A stretch of DNA of 64,000 nucleotides from Molossus alvarezi (GCA_037176705.1 CM073891.1:95353827-95417826), one strand, 5' to 3'. Positions 11,595-23,743 are shown, counted from the first letter of the stretch. Numbers and translations are program-made. The notes: generated by a model from the letters alone, not told the origin.

Positions 11595-11677
11595 GTTAGG
11601 CGGTGCTTGCGCGCGTGAGCTGAGCCGGTGGGTGAGCGGCAGCTGCGGCACCCTGGTTCTGAGTGCTACCTGAAAAG
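11595..11677 (+). other. CALU: CALU exon 1 (5' UTR, non-coding)
   Basis: The donor is strong (tgaaaag/gtaagt, GT at 11678). Bases gtgagctgagccggtgggtg are reminiscent of the human first exon. The 5' boundary is inferred from the position of the GC and CCAAT boxes and is approximate. There is no ATG in the proposed exon, so translation starts in exon 2. Confidence 0.7.
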
Positions 11678-12756
11678 GTAAGTACGGCGGAGCTCGGCCC
11701 TTTCGAATCAGCCTCGTCCTTTTTCGCTTTCCTTTTCTGTCCTCAAGGCCTCGCTCCCGGCATAGCACCTTGTTCCTGGCCTGTGTTTCTGCTAGTTCGG
11801 GGACCTGGGGCCTGAGCCGGCTCGCGACCCTGTGGCCCTCGGCGCGCAGCCAGGGTGGGAGGCCGCCGCTCACCTTCCAGCGCGCTCTGGGAAGGGGCTT
11901 CGGTCGCAGCGAACTCCGGCTCCCGACTTTACGTCCTGTGCGATACTGTTTTGTGCCTGGCTTGCCACGTCCTCGTCCTTCGTCCCTGGGCCCGCCACTC
12001 ACCGAGCCCTCGGACTAGAGGGTCACTCTTGTTTATTTCCTGAAGGTCGGAGGGCAGTCGGGTAGTGTTATTGTAACAGCTCCCTGCCACCTTCCCCTCG
12101 CGAGCCTGCTCGTGTCTGCCAACCCCTCCCCAAGGCCACATCCCGAGAGTAGGGTGCATCTGCCAGGAAAGTCGTGTTCGTTGACTTTAAGGGTGTAGAA
12201 ACAAATGGGGAAAGAAAGCATGAACACAGTATGTGATATTTTTTAATGTTCTAAATTTTAAAGAAAAACCGAATGTTTAGATTTTCCATGTTTAGCCGCA
12301 TACTTCAGTCAGCGACGGAAAAAATGTTTTAAAGGCATTATTAGGGAATTGTATTTTTACATTGTCTTGTTGCTTTTAGAGCCCCAGTGCCTAATCCTGA
12401 TTTTTAGCATGTCCCAAGTTAAAACTTAATTCCCTACAGCTGCCCTGAGAAAGAGTCTAGTAGTGTGGTTTGCAGTTCGAAAGCTGCTTTTGCATCAAGG
12501 CAAAAGCTCCTTGGGTCTCCTGATAAAACTTAAGGGACTTCTATCTCAATTCCTAAGTGTATAAACTCCCAGAATAGTGTCTCTGAGAACTTAATTTCAT
12601 TTACTTCCTGGCATGGACTATGAAGTCAACATTAATAAATCTTTAATAAGGTTGCTGGGAGGTAGAAAACTGTCATCTCTGATAAATTAGTCTTTGTCAT
12701 AGAATGAAACTTGACATAAGACAAATACATGCTTGTTTTTTTGTTTTGTTTTTCTT

Positions 12757-13014
12757 GTTAATCCTCACCCAAGGATATTTTCCCATTGATTTTTTTTTTT
12801 TTTTTTTTTTAGATAGAGTGGAAGGGGTGGGGGGGAGAGAGAGAGAGAAAGAAACAAACATCCATATGTCTCTCTCACATCCATTGGTTGATTGCCTCCT
12901 GCTCGACCCCAGTGCAAACCTGCAACCCAGATACGTGCCCTTGACCAGGAGTTGAATCCGAGACCCTTTGGTCCATGGGCCTACGCTCTAACTGCTGAGC
13001 AAAACCGGCCAGGG
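12757..13014 (-). mobile_element. Long Ves SINE
   Basis: Long T run in the tail region; head ends ctgagcaaaaccggccaggg. Possible short TSD around aatacatg. Confidence 0.9.
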
Positions 13015-13835
13015 CAGTAAGGCGAATACATGTCTGACCTCATTCAGTAGATTTAGTTAACCAAATACCATTGACCTTCACTGAAGAATATGTAGCACTG
13101 TACAGTGTACAAATGAGGGTCTACATAAGTAACCTGTACATTGCATTTGTGTGTAGAGAGGATGAGTTTACTTAGGCATAATCTGAGTTTTCAAGTGATT
13201 CAGGGGTCTTCAGTAGGATCCTTTTGAAAATCACATCTAAGAGAACCATGAGCCAACAAATATGAACTGAGTATGTCTGAGTATAAGTATTGTATGGTAC
13301 TCATACAACTTTGAAATCAACTCATCACTCAATATAATCAGTTTTCTTCCATTCATCCAGTGATGTGTCAAAGATACTTATTGGTAGTATTTTATATGCA
13401 TTGCACCAGTATAGATCAGCAGTACATTGATATTAACACAGATTTTTCTATAACATGGGTATGCCAGGGGTGTAGGAATGACAGAGGTGTAGCCAAGGGA
13501 TAGCCATTGGAGATACTTGCCAGGTCATAGATTTTCTATGAACTCTAAAATATAGCTGTTGTTGATGTTGTAATTTAAATAATTAGAGTTAAGACTGCTG
13601 AAATAACACTTTGCCTGTTGCTGGCAATCCAGTAAGGAGAATTGGAGATTGGGGAACATCAATAGGCAGGAACTGCATTGCTGCCAAGCACAGTCCAACT
13701 AATCCAGTAAAATGTATTGGTATATTAAAAGTACAAACACTATATTAGGGACTGTAGAGGAATATTAATTTATATTAGCTGAGATCCCTGTCTTCCAAGA
13801 AGGTAGCATCTATAGGGGTGTTAAAGAGACGATTA

Positions 13836-14042
13836 GGCAAGCCAGTGTGGCTCAGTAGTTGAGCGTTGACCAAGAGATCTTCAGTTGGATTCCCGGTCAG
13901 GGCACATGCCCAGGTTGTGGGCTAAATCCCCAGTGGGGGGCATGCAGGAAGTGGCCAGTTGATGTTCTCTTTCACTGATGTTTCTCTCTCTCTCCCTCTC
14001 CCTTCCTCTTCTCTCTCTAAAATCAATAAAGGAAAAAAAGAC
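13836..14042 (+). mobile_element. Short Ves SINE
   Basis: Head gccagtgtggctcagtagtt, tail aaaatcaataaagg. Flanks agacgatta / agacaattta may be a TSD. Confidence 0.92.
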
Positions 14043-14605
14043 AATTTAAAGTAACCTCTGGTCACTATTGTGGAATGGTACAAGCAAGTTTTATAAAAGT
14101 TTAGAGGAATGGGTACAGAGCACTTCCAGCTGGAGTGATAATATGAGATAGGTCTTTTCATCTACGATTAAAAACTTATTTATAGACGTTTGGCACTGAA
14201 GGGAGGTTGAGCTAAAATAACTACAAAATTCTCAAGGACTTTATGCATGCTACATACGCACAGCAAAATTAAAACTAGAAGCCAAGGCTCTTGTCCCTAC
14301 ATTTTGCATAGCATTCCTATGGCAATTAATTATGTATTAAAGTTTTATCAACCAAAAGAAAACTATTTTTCCCCAGGATTTTTAGAACCTTTTTTCTTAA
14401 AGAAAATATTTTATTCTGTAGCCAGAAAAATGTAGCTTGTACTGGATTGCTTTAGTAGTAGAACTGATGAAGCCTGAGTAATAATACTTTGTCATTCTCA
14501 AGATTTTCTTCTGCTGCCATATTTTGCACTTTTATGTACACAACTGTCTTATAAATGTATGCCCTCACTTACACAAACAATTCATTAGAATATATTAATA
14601 AACTG

Positions 14606-14824
14606 CCTGGCCAGTGTGGCTCACTGGTTGAGCATTGTCCCATGCACTAAGAGGTTGACGGTTCAATTTCTGGTCAGGGCACATGCCCAGGATGCAGGCC
14701 AGTCCCCAGTGGGGGGCAGGCAGGAGGCAGTGGATCAGTGTTCTCTCTCATGAATATTTCTGTCTCCCTCTCCCTCCCTCTCTCTCTAATATCAATAAAG
14801 AAAAATGTTTAATAAAAAAAAAAA
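14606..14824 (+). mobile_element. Short Ves SINE
   Basis: Complete copy; imperfect TSD atattaataaac / gtgttaataaat. Confidence 0.92.
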
Positions 14825-14992
14825 GAATGTGTTAATAAATGAATTTAAATTTGCTCTGTCACAGGAGAAGCATTGAATAAATGGTTTTCCGTTATCATAA
14901 CTCTTATCAAATCTTGAAGGATAATATTACTTTAATGTGATAATCCATTGGTAGTACTTGTCCCAAGGTTTGTAAGTAAAGAATGACAGAAC

Positions 14993-15182
14993 CCTGGCCA
15001 GTGTAGCTCAGTTGATTAGAGCATCGTCCCATACACCGAAAGGTCTTGGGTTTGATTCCCGGTCAGGGTACATGTCCAGGTTAGGGATTCAATCCCTGGT
15101 TGTGGGTGCATATGAGAGGCAACTGATCAATGTGTTTCTCTCTCTCTCTCCCTCCCTCCCTTCCTAAAATTAAAAAACAAAG
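14993..15182 (+). mobile_element. Ves SINE, intermediate type
   Basis: Head ccctggccagtgtagctcag; TSD aaagaatgacag / aaagaatgataa. Confidence 0.9.
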
Positions 15183-15284
15183 AATGATAACCAAATAGTT
15201 TTAATTTCTAGATTTCATAACCAGGGCCTTAGTATAGTTAAATTGCTATCAGGCTGTCCTGTCCTTGTCTCTGTCCTGCGCACG

Positions 15285-15308
15285 TGTGCACACACACACA
15301 CACACACG
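15285..15308. repeat. (CA)n microsatellite
   Basis: About ten CA units within CALU intron 1. Confidence 0.9.
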
Positions 15309-15712
15309 CCCTACAATTGAAGTAGACATTTAAGCTGTGAGATCCTGCTTTTGCTGAATTATAGAGGAATGCCTTTTTTTCCCCTGAATATTCAACTCAG
15401 AGAACTGGAATTTTACAACCACACCCATTTCTCCCACTTGTTAACATTGAGCAATGGGTCTTTGGTCAACCAGAATAACTGTGGGATCATTCAGTGCTAA
15501 TGTTCTTGAGAAGTTGAATTTAATCCAGGCATCTAAATTTCCCTGAAACAGTTTACTTTGTGTTCTGTTGACCAACATTTTTTTTTTTTTTATAAAAAAT
15601 GACTTGAAGGAAGAGAGGAAAAAGGCAAGAATTTAGAACTTTCAAGGAAATTTTTGAATGGATAAAATAAACTGTTTCTTAAGGCTTATTGTTATTGAAA
15701 GAAATCCAAGCT

Positions 15713-15916
15713 TGCCTGGCTGGTGTAGCTCAGGGGTTGAGTGTCAAGCCATGCACCAAGAGGTCCGGGTTCGATTCCTGGTCAAGGCATATGCCCAGGT
15801 TGTGGGCCAAATCCCCAGTGCGGGGCATGCAGGAGGCAGCCAGTTGATGTTCTCTCTCATGGATGTTCCTATCGCTCCCTCTCTCTTCCTCTCTCTCTAA
15901 AATCAATAAAGAAAGA
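15713..15916 (+). mobile_element. Short Ves SINE
   Basis: TSD gaaagaaatccaagctt / gaaagaaatctaagctt, 17 bp with one mismatch. Confidence 0.93.
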
Positions 15917-16059
15917 AAGAAATCTAAGCTTATGCATTAATCATCTTATAAATTTACTGAAACAATTCATGAAAATAACTTTCAGAAGAAAATTATTAGT
16001 GACATACTGCAAAAGGATGATAGTTAATTGATATATTTTCAAGCCCTTTTATTTGTGTC

Positions 16060-16475
16060 TCTAACATGGCACTGTGCAATAGAAATATAATACAAGCCAC
16101 ATAAAGTAATTTTAAATTTTCATGAGAGAATTTAAAACGTGAAATTAATTTCAATTAATCCAATAAATACAAAATATCATTTGTTTGACAATAAAGTACA
16201 GTATAACACATTTTCACACTAGCTACATTTTCTTTTCTTTTTTTTTTTATCATTCGAGGACTTTTTCCCCCCAATTTTGTTCAGATAGAGAAACATCCAC
16301 GCAAAAGGGACACACGACCCCAACCAGGGCTGGGGACGAATTGTACCTGCCCTTGGCCAGAATCAAACCCGTGACTCATTGGTCCGTGGGCCGACACTCT
16401 AACCACTGAGCCAAACCAGCCAAGGCAACTCTAGCCATATTTTAAGTGCTTGGTGGCCATGTGTGGCTAGTAGAT
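16060..16475. repeat. Old DNA-transposon-like repeat split by a Ves
   Basis: Left part begins ggcactgtgcaatagaaat and runs through ttttaaattttcatgagaga. The right part ends gtggccatgtgtggctagta. The Ves at 16229 splits it. The same family appears at 38188-38962. I recognise the common mammalian family but do not name it. Confidence 0.5.
16229..16427 (-). mobile_element. Long Ves SINE, shortened
   Basis: Purine tract and part of the middle are missing; head ctgagccaaaccagccaagg. Confidence 0.88.
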
Positions 16476-16500
16476 ACTGTCCTGGGCGTGCAAGTCTAGA

Positions 16501-16737
16501 TTTTTTTTTTTAATCCTCACGTGACATTTTTCCGTTTTTTGTTCAGATAGAGTGGGAGGGAGAGAGAGCGAGAGAAACATCGACGTGAAAGGGACACATT
16601 GAGTGGCTGCCACCCGCACGACCAACCAGGGCCGGGGACAAACTGCAACTGAGGTACGTGCCCTTAGCGGGAACCAAACCCCGGTCTCTCTGGACCGCAG
16701 ACTGACGCTCTAACCGTTGAGCCAAACTGGCCAGGGC
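16501..16737 (-). mobile_element. Long Ves SINE
   Basis: Complete, tail T run to head ctgagcc...ggccagggc. Confidence 0.92.
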
Positions 16738-18242
16738 TAAATCTTTTTTTTTTTTTTTTTAAGAAAAAATTATTAGATGTTACCCATGGTGAAGAAGGAG
16801 CATAATTTTAGAGAGAACAGCTTATGGGTCATTTGAGAAATGGGAGGTGGGAAGATGCATTATTCACAACCATTGATTTACCTATTAGATCAGTGGTAAA
16901 GGCTTATACAACCAAGTCCTTCACTTACATATATCGTATGTTCTCTTAACATCTTGTTATCTGTTGATGTGTAGCCCTGATGATGGGAGAAAGAGAAGAG
17001 TCATTTAGCTTTCTATCACTTGGTTTTAGTTTGGTTGAAAGATGCTTCAGAAATAACAGCACTAATGTAGTTCTTCATATGCCTTATGTGAAAAGTGGTT
17101 TTGTATTCTCACATCTTCCCATGTAAAATACCCTGACTTGGGAGATATCCTTTGTTTCTACTTGAACATCCTTATGTGTATATGGATTTAGATAAATATA
17201 GTGCCTTTTTTTTTTTTTAAGTGATTAACCATAAAACAAGGAGCCTTTTTTTAAAGTTTCTAATAACTGAGAGTTGGTACATTTATATGTAGGCACAAAG
17301 AGTGGAGATATTATGTGTATATGTAAATTATATATAATATATACAATTACATATATGTAATATATCTTATATATACATATATTTTAAATGCAGGTTTCTC
17401 ATTTTCCACTGCAAAGATTAAGGTAGGATCATTGGCTTTGTCAATGAAATGGTTCTTGAAGTCCCTTTTAGGTAGTTTTATCAGTGGTAGATGACAGATT
17501 CCAGGGTGCCAGTAAGTGGTGAGGAAGCAGAGACAGCAATATAGACAACTCCTAGAGACTGGGCGAAGGAAAGGGAATAACAAGGAGGGTCTGGGAAGGA
17601 ATGATTTTGGATTGTAGAGACCTGAGAAGTATTAATTGGTAGAATGGAGGAACCTATGGAAGGGTGGGATTGAAAGTTTGAGAGGAGGGAAGGAAAGAGA
17701 TGGGTAAATGATAAAAGCAGATCACTTGGCTTTTACTCTGGAACTTTTCTCTAATCCTATATCAAGATGTTAAACCTCAAATTTAAATGAAGTTTTCCCT
17801 CTAAATCATAGTGTGTCAGTGCATCGATATGTTACATTTCTGTGTGTCACATGTATCAACACTTTGTACAGTATCTTTTCCAGGCCTTGATGATGTTAGT
17901 GGCTTAAGCATTTATTCATATTGTAAATTTGGGGTTTGCAAGAATTGTTACAGGGATGTAATTAATCATTTATACAATTTTCCTAAATGTTAAGGCTCCT
18001 TATTATTAGGGCATAAGGAAAATGCTCTCTGTTGCAGTGACTCTTGATTTTATTTCATTCTGTAAGCCTCTAACATTATAGATATTGTTTGGATATATCA
18101 CAAAATACCAACATACGTATATTTATTACTTGCCTCTGAAGAGTTTTATTTGTCTCAAGAATTATTAGTAGTTTGACATGGTGGTTTCATTTTGCCCTAA
18201 AGTAAAGGTATACTCACTTTGATGTTTAAGAGAGCTACTAAG

Positions 18243-18497
18243 CCCTGGACTGTTTTGCTCAGTGGTTAGAGCGGCAGCACACAGACCAAAGAGTCCCGGG
18301 TTTGATTCCCGCTAAGGGCACTTACCTTGGTTGCAGTTTGTCCCCGGCCCCAGTTGGGGTCATGTGGGTGGCAACCACTCAGTGTGTCTCTCTCACATCA
18401 ATGTTTCGCTCTCTCTCCTTCTCCTTCTCCCTCTCCCTCCTGCTCTGTCTAAAGATAAATGCAAAAATGTCCTCCGGTGAGGATTTAAAAAAAAAGA
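18243..18497 (+). mobile_element. Long Ves SINE
   Basis: TSD agagctactaa / agagccactaa. Confidence 0.92.
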
Positions 18498-18827
18498 GCC
18501 ACTAAATCTCCAATTTTTTCTTCACTTTTCCACTGATCTGATTGATCTGTTGAATTTTTGAAGGTAGAATGGTGTATATTCTGGAAGAGTATGTTTTACT
18601 TTAAAAATAGGGTTTTTGTCCTAAGAATAGATACATATTTCCTTCAGTCTGCTTTTCCAATCTAGAAAAGTGGCTTGAAAATGTTTGCTTTGCTACCTAA
18701 TATTGAAAAGTTTTTATAATAGTTTTAAAAAAGTAATGCACCTAAAAAAGTACTATACGTGAGTGTGCTCATTTACAAAAAATAGGTAGCACAACAGAGT
18801 ACAGTATTAAAGTTCACTCCACACCAG

Positions 18828-19010
18828 CCCGGCTGGTGTGGCTCAGTGCTTGATTGTTGACCCATGTACCAAAGAGGTCGCTGGTTCGATTCCCAGTCAG
18901 GGCACATCCCCTGGTTGTGGGCCAGATCCCCAGTCTATGTCTCTCTTCTGCTCCCTTCCTCTCTCTCTCTGAAATCAATAAAGAAAAATTATTAAAGTAT
19001 CTTACTTTTA
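18828..19010 (+). mobile_element. Short Ves SINE (first of a tandem pair)
   Basis: Preceded by taaagttcactccacaccag. Its A-rich end passes straight into the next SINE, and the matching TSD copy lies beyond that second SINE. Confidence 0.88.
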
Positions 19011-19021
19011 AAAAAAATTAG

Positions 19022-19233
19022 TTCAGCCAGTGTGGCTCCGTGGTTGAGCATCGACCCCTGCACCAAGAGGTCACCAGTTTGATTCCCATTCAGGACACAT
19101 GCCCAGGTTGTGGGCCAGATCCCTAATGGGGGGCATGCAGGAGGCGGCCAATTGATGTCCTCTCTCATTGATGTTTCTATCTCTCTCTTTCTCTCACTTC
19201 CCTTCTCTCTAAAATCAATAAAGGGGAAAAAAA
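19022..19233 (+). mobile_element. Short Ves SINE (second of a tandem pair)
   Basis: Followed by taaagtttactccacaccag, the partner of the repeat in front of the first SINE. The pair therefore sits within one TSD. Confidence 0.9.
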
Positions 19234-19467
19234 AGTTAAAGTTTACTCCACACCAGCCTCACCACCCCACCCCATCTCTTCTCCTTTGAGCATAGGGGTT
19301 ACCCCTGTTTACAGATGTTTATCCTTCCACACCATTTTTGTGCATATACGTTATATTTCATACAAATAAAAGCAACTTGGTGAGGTTGTTTGGTTTTGCT
19401 TTTTACATAAATGAGATATTGAGATTGTTTTGCAGCTTGCGTTTTTTTTGTTGTTGTTCACTTAACG

Positions 19468-19661
19468 CAGCGGTTCTCAACCTGTGGGTCGCGACCCCTT
19501 TGGGGGTTGAACGACCCTTTCACAGGGGTTGCCTAAGACATAACAGTAGCAAAATTACAGTTATGAAGTAGCAACGAAAATAATTTTATGGTTGGGGGGG
19601 TCACCACAACATGAGGAACTATATTAAAGGGTCACGGCATTAGGAAGGTTGATAACCACTG
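19468..19661 (+). mobile_element. SPIN-type non-autonomous hAT element
   Basis: Starts cagcggttctcaacctgtgg and ends aaggttgataaccactg, the imperfect terminal inverted repeats of SPIN. Internal landmarks are gaacgaccctttcacagggg, ataacagtagcaaaattaca and caccacaacatgaggaacta. It is internally deleted at cctaagacataacagtagc. No clean 8-bp TSD. Confidence 0.88.
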
Positions 19662-19710
19662 ATTAACAGATCTTGGTGAGTTCTCAATTCAGTGCAGATA
19701 GATTCTCCTC

Positions 19711-19818
19711 TTTTTTTTTTTTTTTTTTTTTTTTTGGTACGTGCCCCTAGATGGAACCAAACCCAGGACTCTCTGGTCCACAGGCCAAAGCTCCAACTGC
19801 TCAGCCAAACCAGCCAGG
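19711..19818 (-). mobile_element. Long Ves SINE, truncated
   Basis: Only a T run joined to the head half (ggtacgtgcccctag to cagccaaaccagccaggg). Confidence 0.85.
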
Positions 19819-19836
19819 GTTCTCTTCATTCTTTTC

Positions 19837-20100
19837 TTTTCTCTCTTTTTTTTTTTTTTATCCTCACCAGAGGACATTTTTTCAATTTTTTGTTCAGATA
19901 GATTGGGAGGGAGGTAGAGAGAGAGAGAGAGAGACAGAGACATCGATGTGAAAGGTATACATCGAATGGCTGCCACCTGCACGACCCAACCAGGGCCTGG
20001 GACAAACTGCAACCGAGGTACGTGCTCTTAGCGGGAACCGAACCCAGGTCTCTCTGGACTGCAGGCGGACGCTCTAACCGCTGAACCAAACTGGCCAGGG
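19837..20100 (-). mobile_element. Long Ves SINE
   Basis: TSD tctcttcattctttt on both sides; inserted immediately next to the preceding truncated copy. Confidence 0.93.
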
Positions 20101-20139
20101 CTCTCTTCATTCTTTTTAACCACTGTGTAGTGTCCCATA

Positions 20140-20340
20140 ATACAGATAATTCATTTCAGATGTACAGCATAATGGTTAAGACATTAATATAACTAACGAA
20201 GTAATCCCCCCCCCCCAATAAGTCTAGTACACACCTGGCACCATACATTATTATTACAATATTGTTGTCTATATTCCCTGTGGTGTACTTTATATCCCAT
20301 AACTATTTTGTAACTGCCAGTTTTTAGCATTGTAAACTAT
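20140..20340 (-). repeat. L1 3' end fragment
   Basis: Reversed L1 3'-UTR sequence: atgtacagcataatggttaa, taagtctagtacacacctgg, tattttgtaactgccag. Old and diverged. Confidence 0.6.
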
Positions 20341-20370
20341 CATTGTTGAATACCTGTGTACCAGTATCTT

Positions 20371-20597
20371 TTTTTTTTTTTATCCTCACCCGAGGACATT
20401 TTTCCATTTTTTGTTCAGAGAGAGGGAGAGAGAGAAACATCCATGTGAAAGGGACACATCGAGTGGCCGCCACCTGCATGACCCAACCAGGGCCAGGGAC
20501 AAACTGCAACCAAGGCACATGCCCTTAGCAGGAACCGAACCCAGGTCTCTCTGGACTGCAGGCCAACGCTCTAACTGCTGAGCCGAACCGGCCAGGG
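20371..20597 (-). mobile_element. Long Ves SINE
   Basis: TSD tgtaccagtatcttt on both sides; inserted in the L1 remnant region. Confidence 0.93.
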
Positions 20598-21077
20598 CTG
20601 TACCAGTATCTTTATATACAAAGTTGGGTGTTTTGATCAGGTAACATGAAACAAAATGTTGATAAACTTTTAGAAAATTAGCTCAGTTCTAACATTGGTG
20701 GGAATAGCTTGGGAAAAGTACCACCTTCTTCCCCTATCTCAGGGAGCTCCAGATCTTCCTTTCACATTGCTTCCTCTCATGGATTTCATCAGTCTTAGCC
20801 ATCCAGTTTGAGAATGGGCACTAGGAAGTGACTACCTTATTATCTCCTTCACTACATTTCTGTTTGTCTTATTGGTACTGTCCTATTTGCTTTCCTTCTA
20901 CTTTTAAGGAATCTATATAACATACTCTTTATTAACTATGCTTAACTTTTTTTTTTTTTTTTTTTTTGGCTTATTGAGTCCAAAGGACTCTATAAATCCA
21001 AGGTAATACAATGTAACTTCCTTTAGCTACTATCTAGGGGTTATAAGAAAAATGGATACATTGAAATATGTTTAACC

Positions 21078-21362
21078 TAGGTATTTTCAACTTTTTCATA
21101 TCATGGCGCACAAAAACTTTTACTGAAATTCTGCGACACACCAAAAAATACTTTTTTTTTGCCGATCTGACAAAAAAATAGTTACAATTCTGATTTATTC
21201 ACACCGGACACTATTGTTGCTTTGGCTGTTGTCATTTTTTATTTGACAGTCTAAGGGAAAAGAGGTCAGGGCCCCTGAATAAATAGTCAGATATTGCATG
21301 TCTTAAAAATTTGGGGGGCACAACAGTGTAGTGTGCTACTTTACACCAGTTGAAAATCACTG
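21078..21362. mobile_element. Non-autonomous hAT element with 8-bp TSD
   Basis: Terminal inverted repeats taggtattttcaact (left) and agttgaaaatcactg (right) enclose 285 bp. The flanks gtttaacc (21070-21077) and gtctaacc (21363-21370) match at 7 of 8 bases. Inner sequence (ggcgcacaaaaacttttact, attctgcgacacacc) is reminiscent of bat hAT MITEs. It encodes nothing. Confidence 0.8.
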
Positions 21363-21474
21363 GTCTAACCTATTGGCCAGATCAGCCATAATGCAGTTTC
21401 TTCATATTAAATATACTTTCAGGTCATATTTCTTAAGATATTAGTATGGCTGTTTTGAGAGTTTGGTTAGAATA

Positions 21475-21638
21475 GTGGTTCTTAATCTGACTCCTTTTTT
21501 TCTCTTGCCCCCCCTTTCTTTTTTCTTTGTGATTGTCTTTTTAAAATATTAAGAATTAGAGGTGGAATGTAGTGGTTGTATTTTCTATAAACTCTCCAGG
21601 TGATTTTAGGATTTATTCTGGATTGAGAACCACTGTGA
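21475..21638. mobile_element. Small hAT (Charlie/MER5-like) element
   Basis: Inverted ends tagtggttcttaatc and ggattgagaaccactg about 165 bp apart, typical of Charlie-group MITEs. Interior is AT-rich and non-coding. Confidence 0.6.
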
Positions 21639-21689
21639 TAGAAGCTATGCTGATGTTTTAAAAAAATTTACATATAAAATATGAGCCCT

Positions 21690-21936
21690 TAGCCCTGGCC
21701 AGTTTGGCTCAGCGGTTAGAGCTCGGCCCGTGGACCAGAGAGGCCTGGGTTTGGTTCCCGCTAAGGGCACGTACCTCAGTTGCAGTTTGTCCCTGGCCCC
21801 GGTTGGTGTTGTGTGGGTGACAACCACTCGATGTGTGTCTCTCACATTGATGTTTCTCTCTCTCTCCCTCCCTCTCTCCCTCCTGCTCTATCTCAGGATA
21901 AATGCAAAAATGTCCTCAGGTGAGGATTAAAAAAAG
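21690..21936 (+). mobile_element. Long Ves SINE
   Basis: TSD tgagccctta / tgagccctaa; complete. Confidence 0.92.
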
Positions 21937-22077
21937 GTGAGCCCTAAGACTAAGTTGTTCCACTAGTGACATCCTGGAGAAGGTGAAGTCTGTCCCTGGT
22001 TTAATCTACGGATTTTTAAGACAAGGTAATGCATTTAACTTATATGTGATGCATTGTTCCCCTGTACTGTAACTTTG

Positions 22078-22467
22078 TGTTAGTTTCCTAGGGCTACTGT
22101 AACACATTACCACAAACTGGGTGGCTAAGAGGACAGAAATTTATTCTTTCATGCTTCTAGAGGCTAGAAGTTAGAAATCAAGGTTTTGGCTCTTTGGGAG
22201 GATTCTTCCTTTCCTCCTCTTAGCTTCTGGTTTCTTGACTTGTAGATGCGTCACTCCAGTCTATGCCTCTTTACATAACATGGCATTCTCTTCTCTGTGT
22301 GTCTTTGTCCAAATCAGTCATTGGATTGGAGCTCACCCTAATCCAATATGACCTCATTTTAACTTGATTACATCTGCAAAGATCCTATTTCCAAATAAGG
22401 TCACATTCATAGGTACCAGGGATTAGGACTTTAGCCTATCTTTGGGGAATGCAATTCACCCATAACA
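22078..22467 (-). repeat. MLT1-type solo LTR (MaLR)
   Basis: On the minus strand it starts tgttatgggtgaattgcatt and ends near the reverse of ttagtttcctagggctac. Inner matches include taaatttctgtcctctt and ccacccagtttgtggtaatg. This is an old non-coding LTR of the ERVL-MaLR group. No internal retroviral genes are present. Confidence 0.75.
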
Positions 22468-22994
22468 AGCCTCATGCCTAATAACCACATATGGAAAATG
22501 AATAAGAGAAATTGAAATTGCAAAAATTTATTTAATTACAGGGGGAAAGCATTCAGAATTCATGTTCTGATGAAGGATTGGTCAAAATATGAAAGCCTGG
22601 GAAAATCTTCCCCTTTGATTTTTAATTTTACAGTTTTTTCTTTAAGACCATAACCTCTCTGGATGGTACTATGGGGTAGAGTATGCCAAACAGGTTACTA
22701 TTCTGAAGTTTCTCTGTAATTTTTTGGTCACATTTTTCAGTAAAGTGTTCCAGCCTTGCCCTTGTTCTTTAGAATCACCCGTTACTATAGAGATTTTGAA
22801 GGTATGGAGTAAGGCCTTGGAATCTGTACTTACAGTACTTCAGGTGGTCCTAGTACCTGGGAAAGTTTGGCATGGTAAAGCAGTTCATTACTGTATCATC
22901 TGAATGGTTTGATCTTTGATGGGGATTTGAGATTGAGCCTGGATATGGGAGATGGCTTGGTGCTGTGGGCCAAGGACACTGCTCAAATGTTTCA

Positions 22995-23160
22995 TTGGCT
23001 CCTAATCTGATGATCATCAGAATCATCTGAGAAGCATTTAAAACTACAAGTTCCTCGATTCAACTTCAGAGATTCTAATTCAATAGGGAAAACTTTTTCA
23101 AAGCTTCCTGGGCGATTCTAATAACCAGCCTGGTTTGAAGACCAGACCATTGATGTAGTA
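22995..23160 (+). repeat. MER5A-like hAT fragment
   Basis: Contains tcatcagaatcatctgagaa, agagattctaattcaatagg and cctgggcgattctaat, a diverged MER5A/Charlie copy. Confidence 0.6.
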
Positions 23161-23261
23161 CAAAAAGTAAAGTATTAGAGTCAGTATTTAAATCTTGGTT
23201 CTTTCCCTTTTAAGTCTTATGAACTTGGGCAAAAGGATTAAAGTTCTACTTTGGTGTTTTT

Positions 23262-23345
23262 TATTTATATTTTATTTATTATTTTTCTTTATTGTTGAGA
23301 GTATTACAAATGTCCCCCATTATTCCCCGCCCCTTTGCACCTGGA
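23262..23345 (-). repeat. Bat L1 3' end fragment
   Basis: tctttattgttgagagtattacaaatgtcc is the reverse of the L1 terminal segment also seen at 39878. Confidence 0.6.
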
Positions 23346-23378
23346 GAAACATCAATATAATGTGGGGGGGTTTTGTTG

Positions 23379-23628
23379 TTAATCCTCACCTGAGAATATT
23401 TTTCCTTTTTTTTTTTTTTTTGGATAGAGTGGAAGGGAGGGAGCGGGAGAGAGAGAGCGAGCAACATTGATGTAAGAGAGACACCTCAATTAGTTTGTCT
23501 CCTACACAACCCCAACCAGGGCTGGGGTTGGAATCTGCAACCCAGGTACATGTCAGTGACCAGGAATCAAACCTGAGACCTTTTGGTCTCAGGCTGATGC
23601 TGTAACCAATGAGCCAAACCGGCCAGGA
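23379..23628 (-). mobile_element. Long Ves SINE
   Basis: Tail gttaatcctcacctgagaat to head atgagccaaaccggccagg. Confidence 0.9.
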
Positions 23629-23629
23629 C

Positions 23630-23743
23630 TCCATTGATTTTTAGCGAGCGTTGCCTTCCGCACCTGCCCTGAACAGGAATCAAACCCACCCCTTTGGTGT
23701 ACAGGACAATGCTTCAACCAACTGAGCCATACTGGCCAGTGCC
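23630..23743 (-). mobile_element. Ves SINE, 5' half
   Basis: Abuts the previous copy; only the head half is present (aactgagccatactggccag). Confidence 0.8.

Larger units (their letters stand above)
11300..12150. promoter_or_regulatory. CALU: CpG island at the CALU promoter
   Basis: GC-rich, CpG-dense sequence (for example gaggcggtgggggcggggcg and gcttgcgcgcgtgagctgag) in an otherwise CpG-poor window. It spans the non-coding first exon and the start of intron 1, and no TATA box is seen. This is the usual architecture of a broadly expressed gene, as CALU is known to be. Confidence 0.9.

Noticed and set aside
11499..12159. Open frames on both strands of the CALU CpG island
   Set aside because: GC-rich sequence has few stops; no ATG context, homology or splice evidence, and exon 1 is known to be non-coding in CALU.
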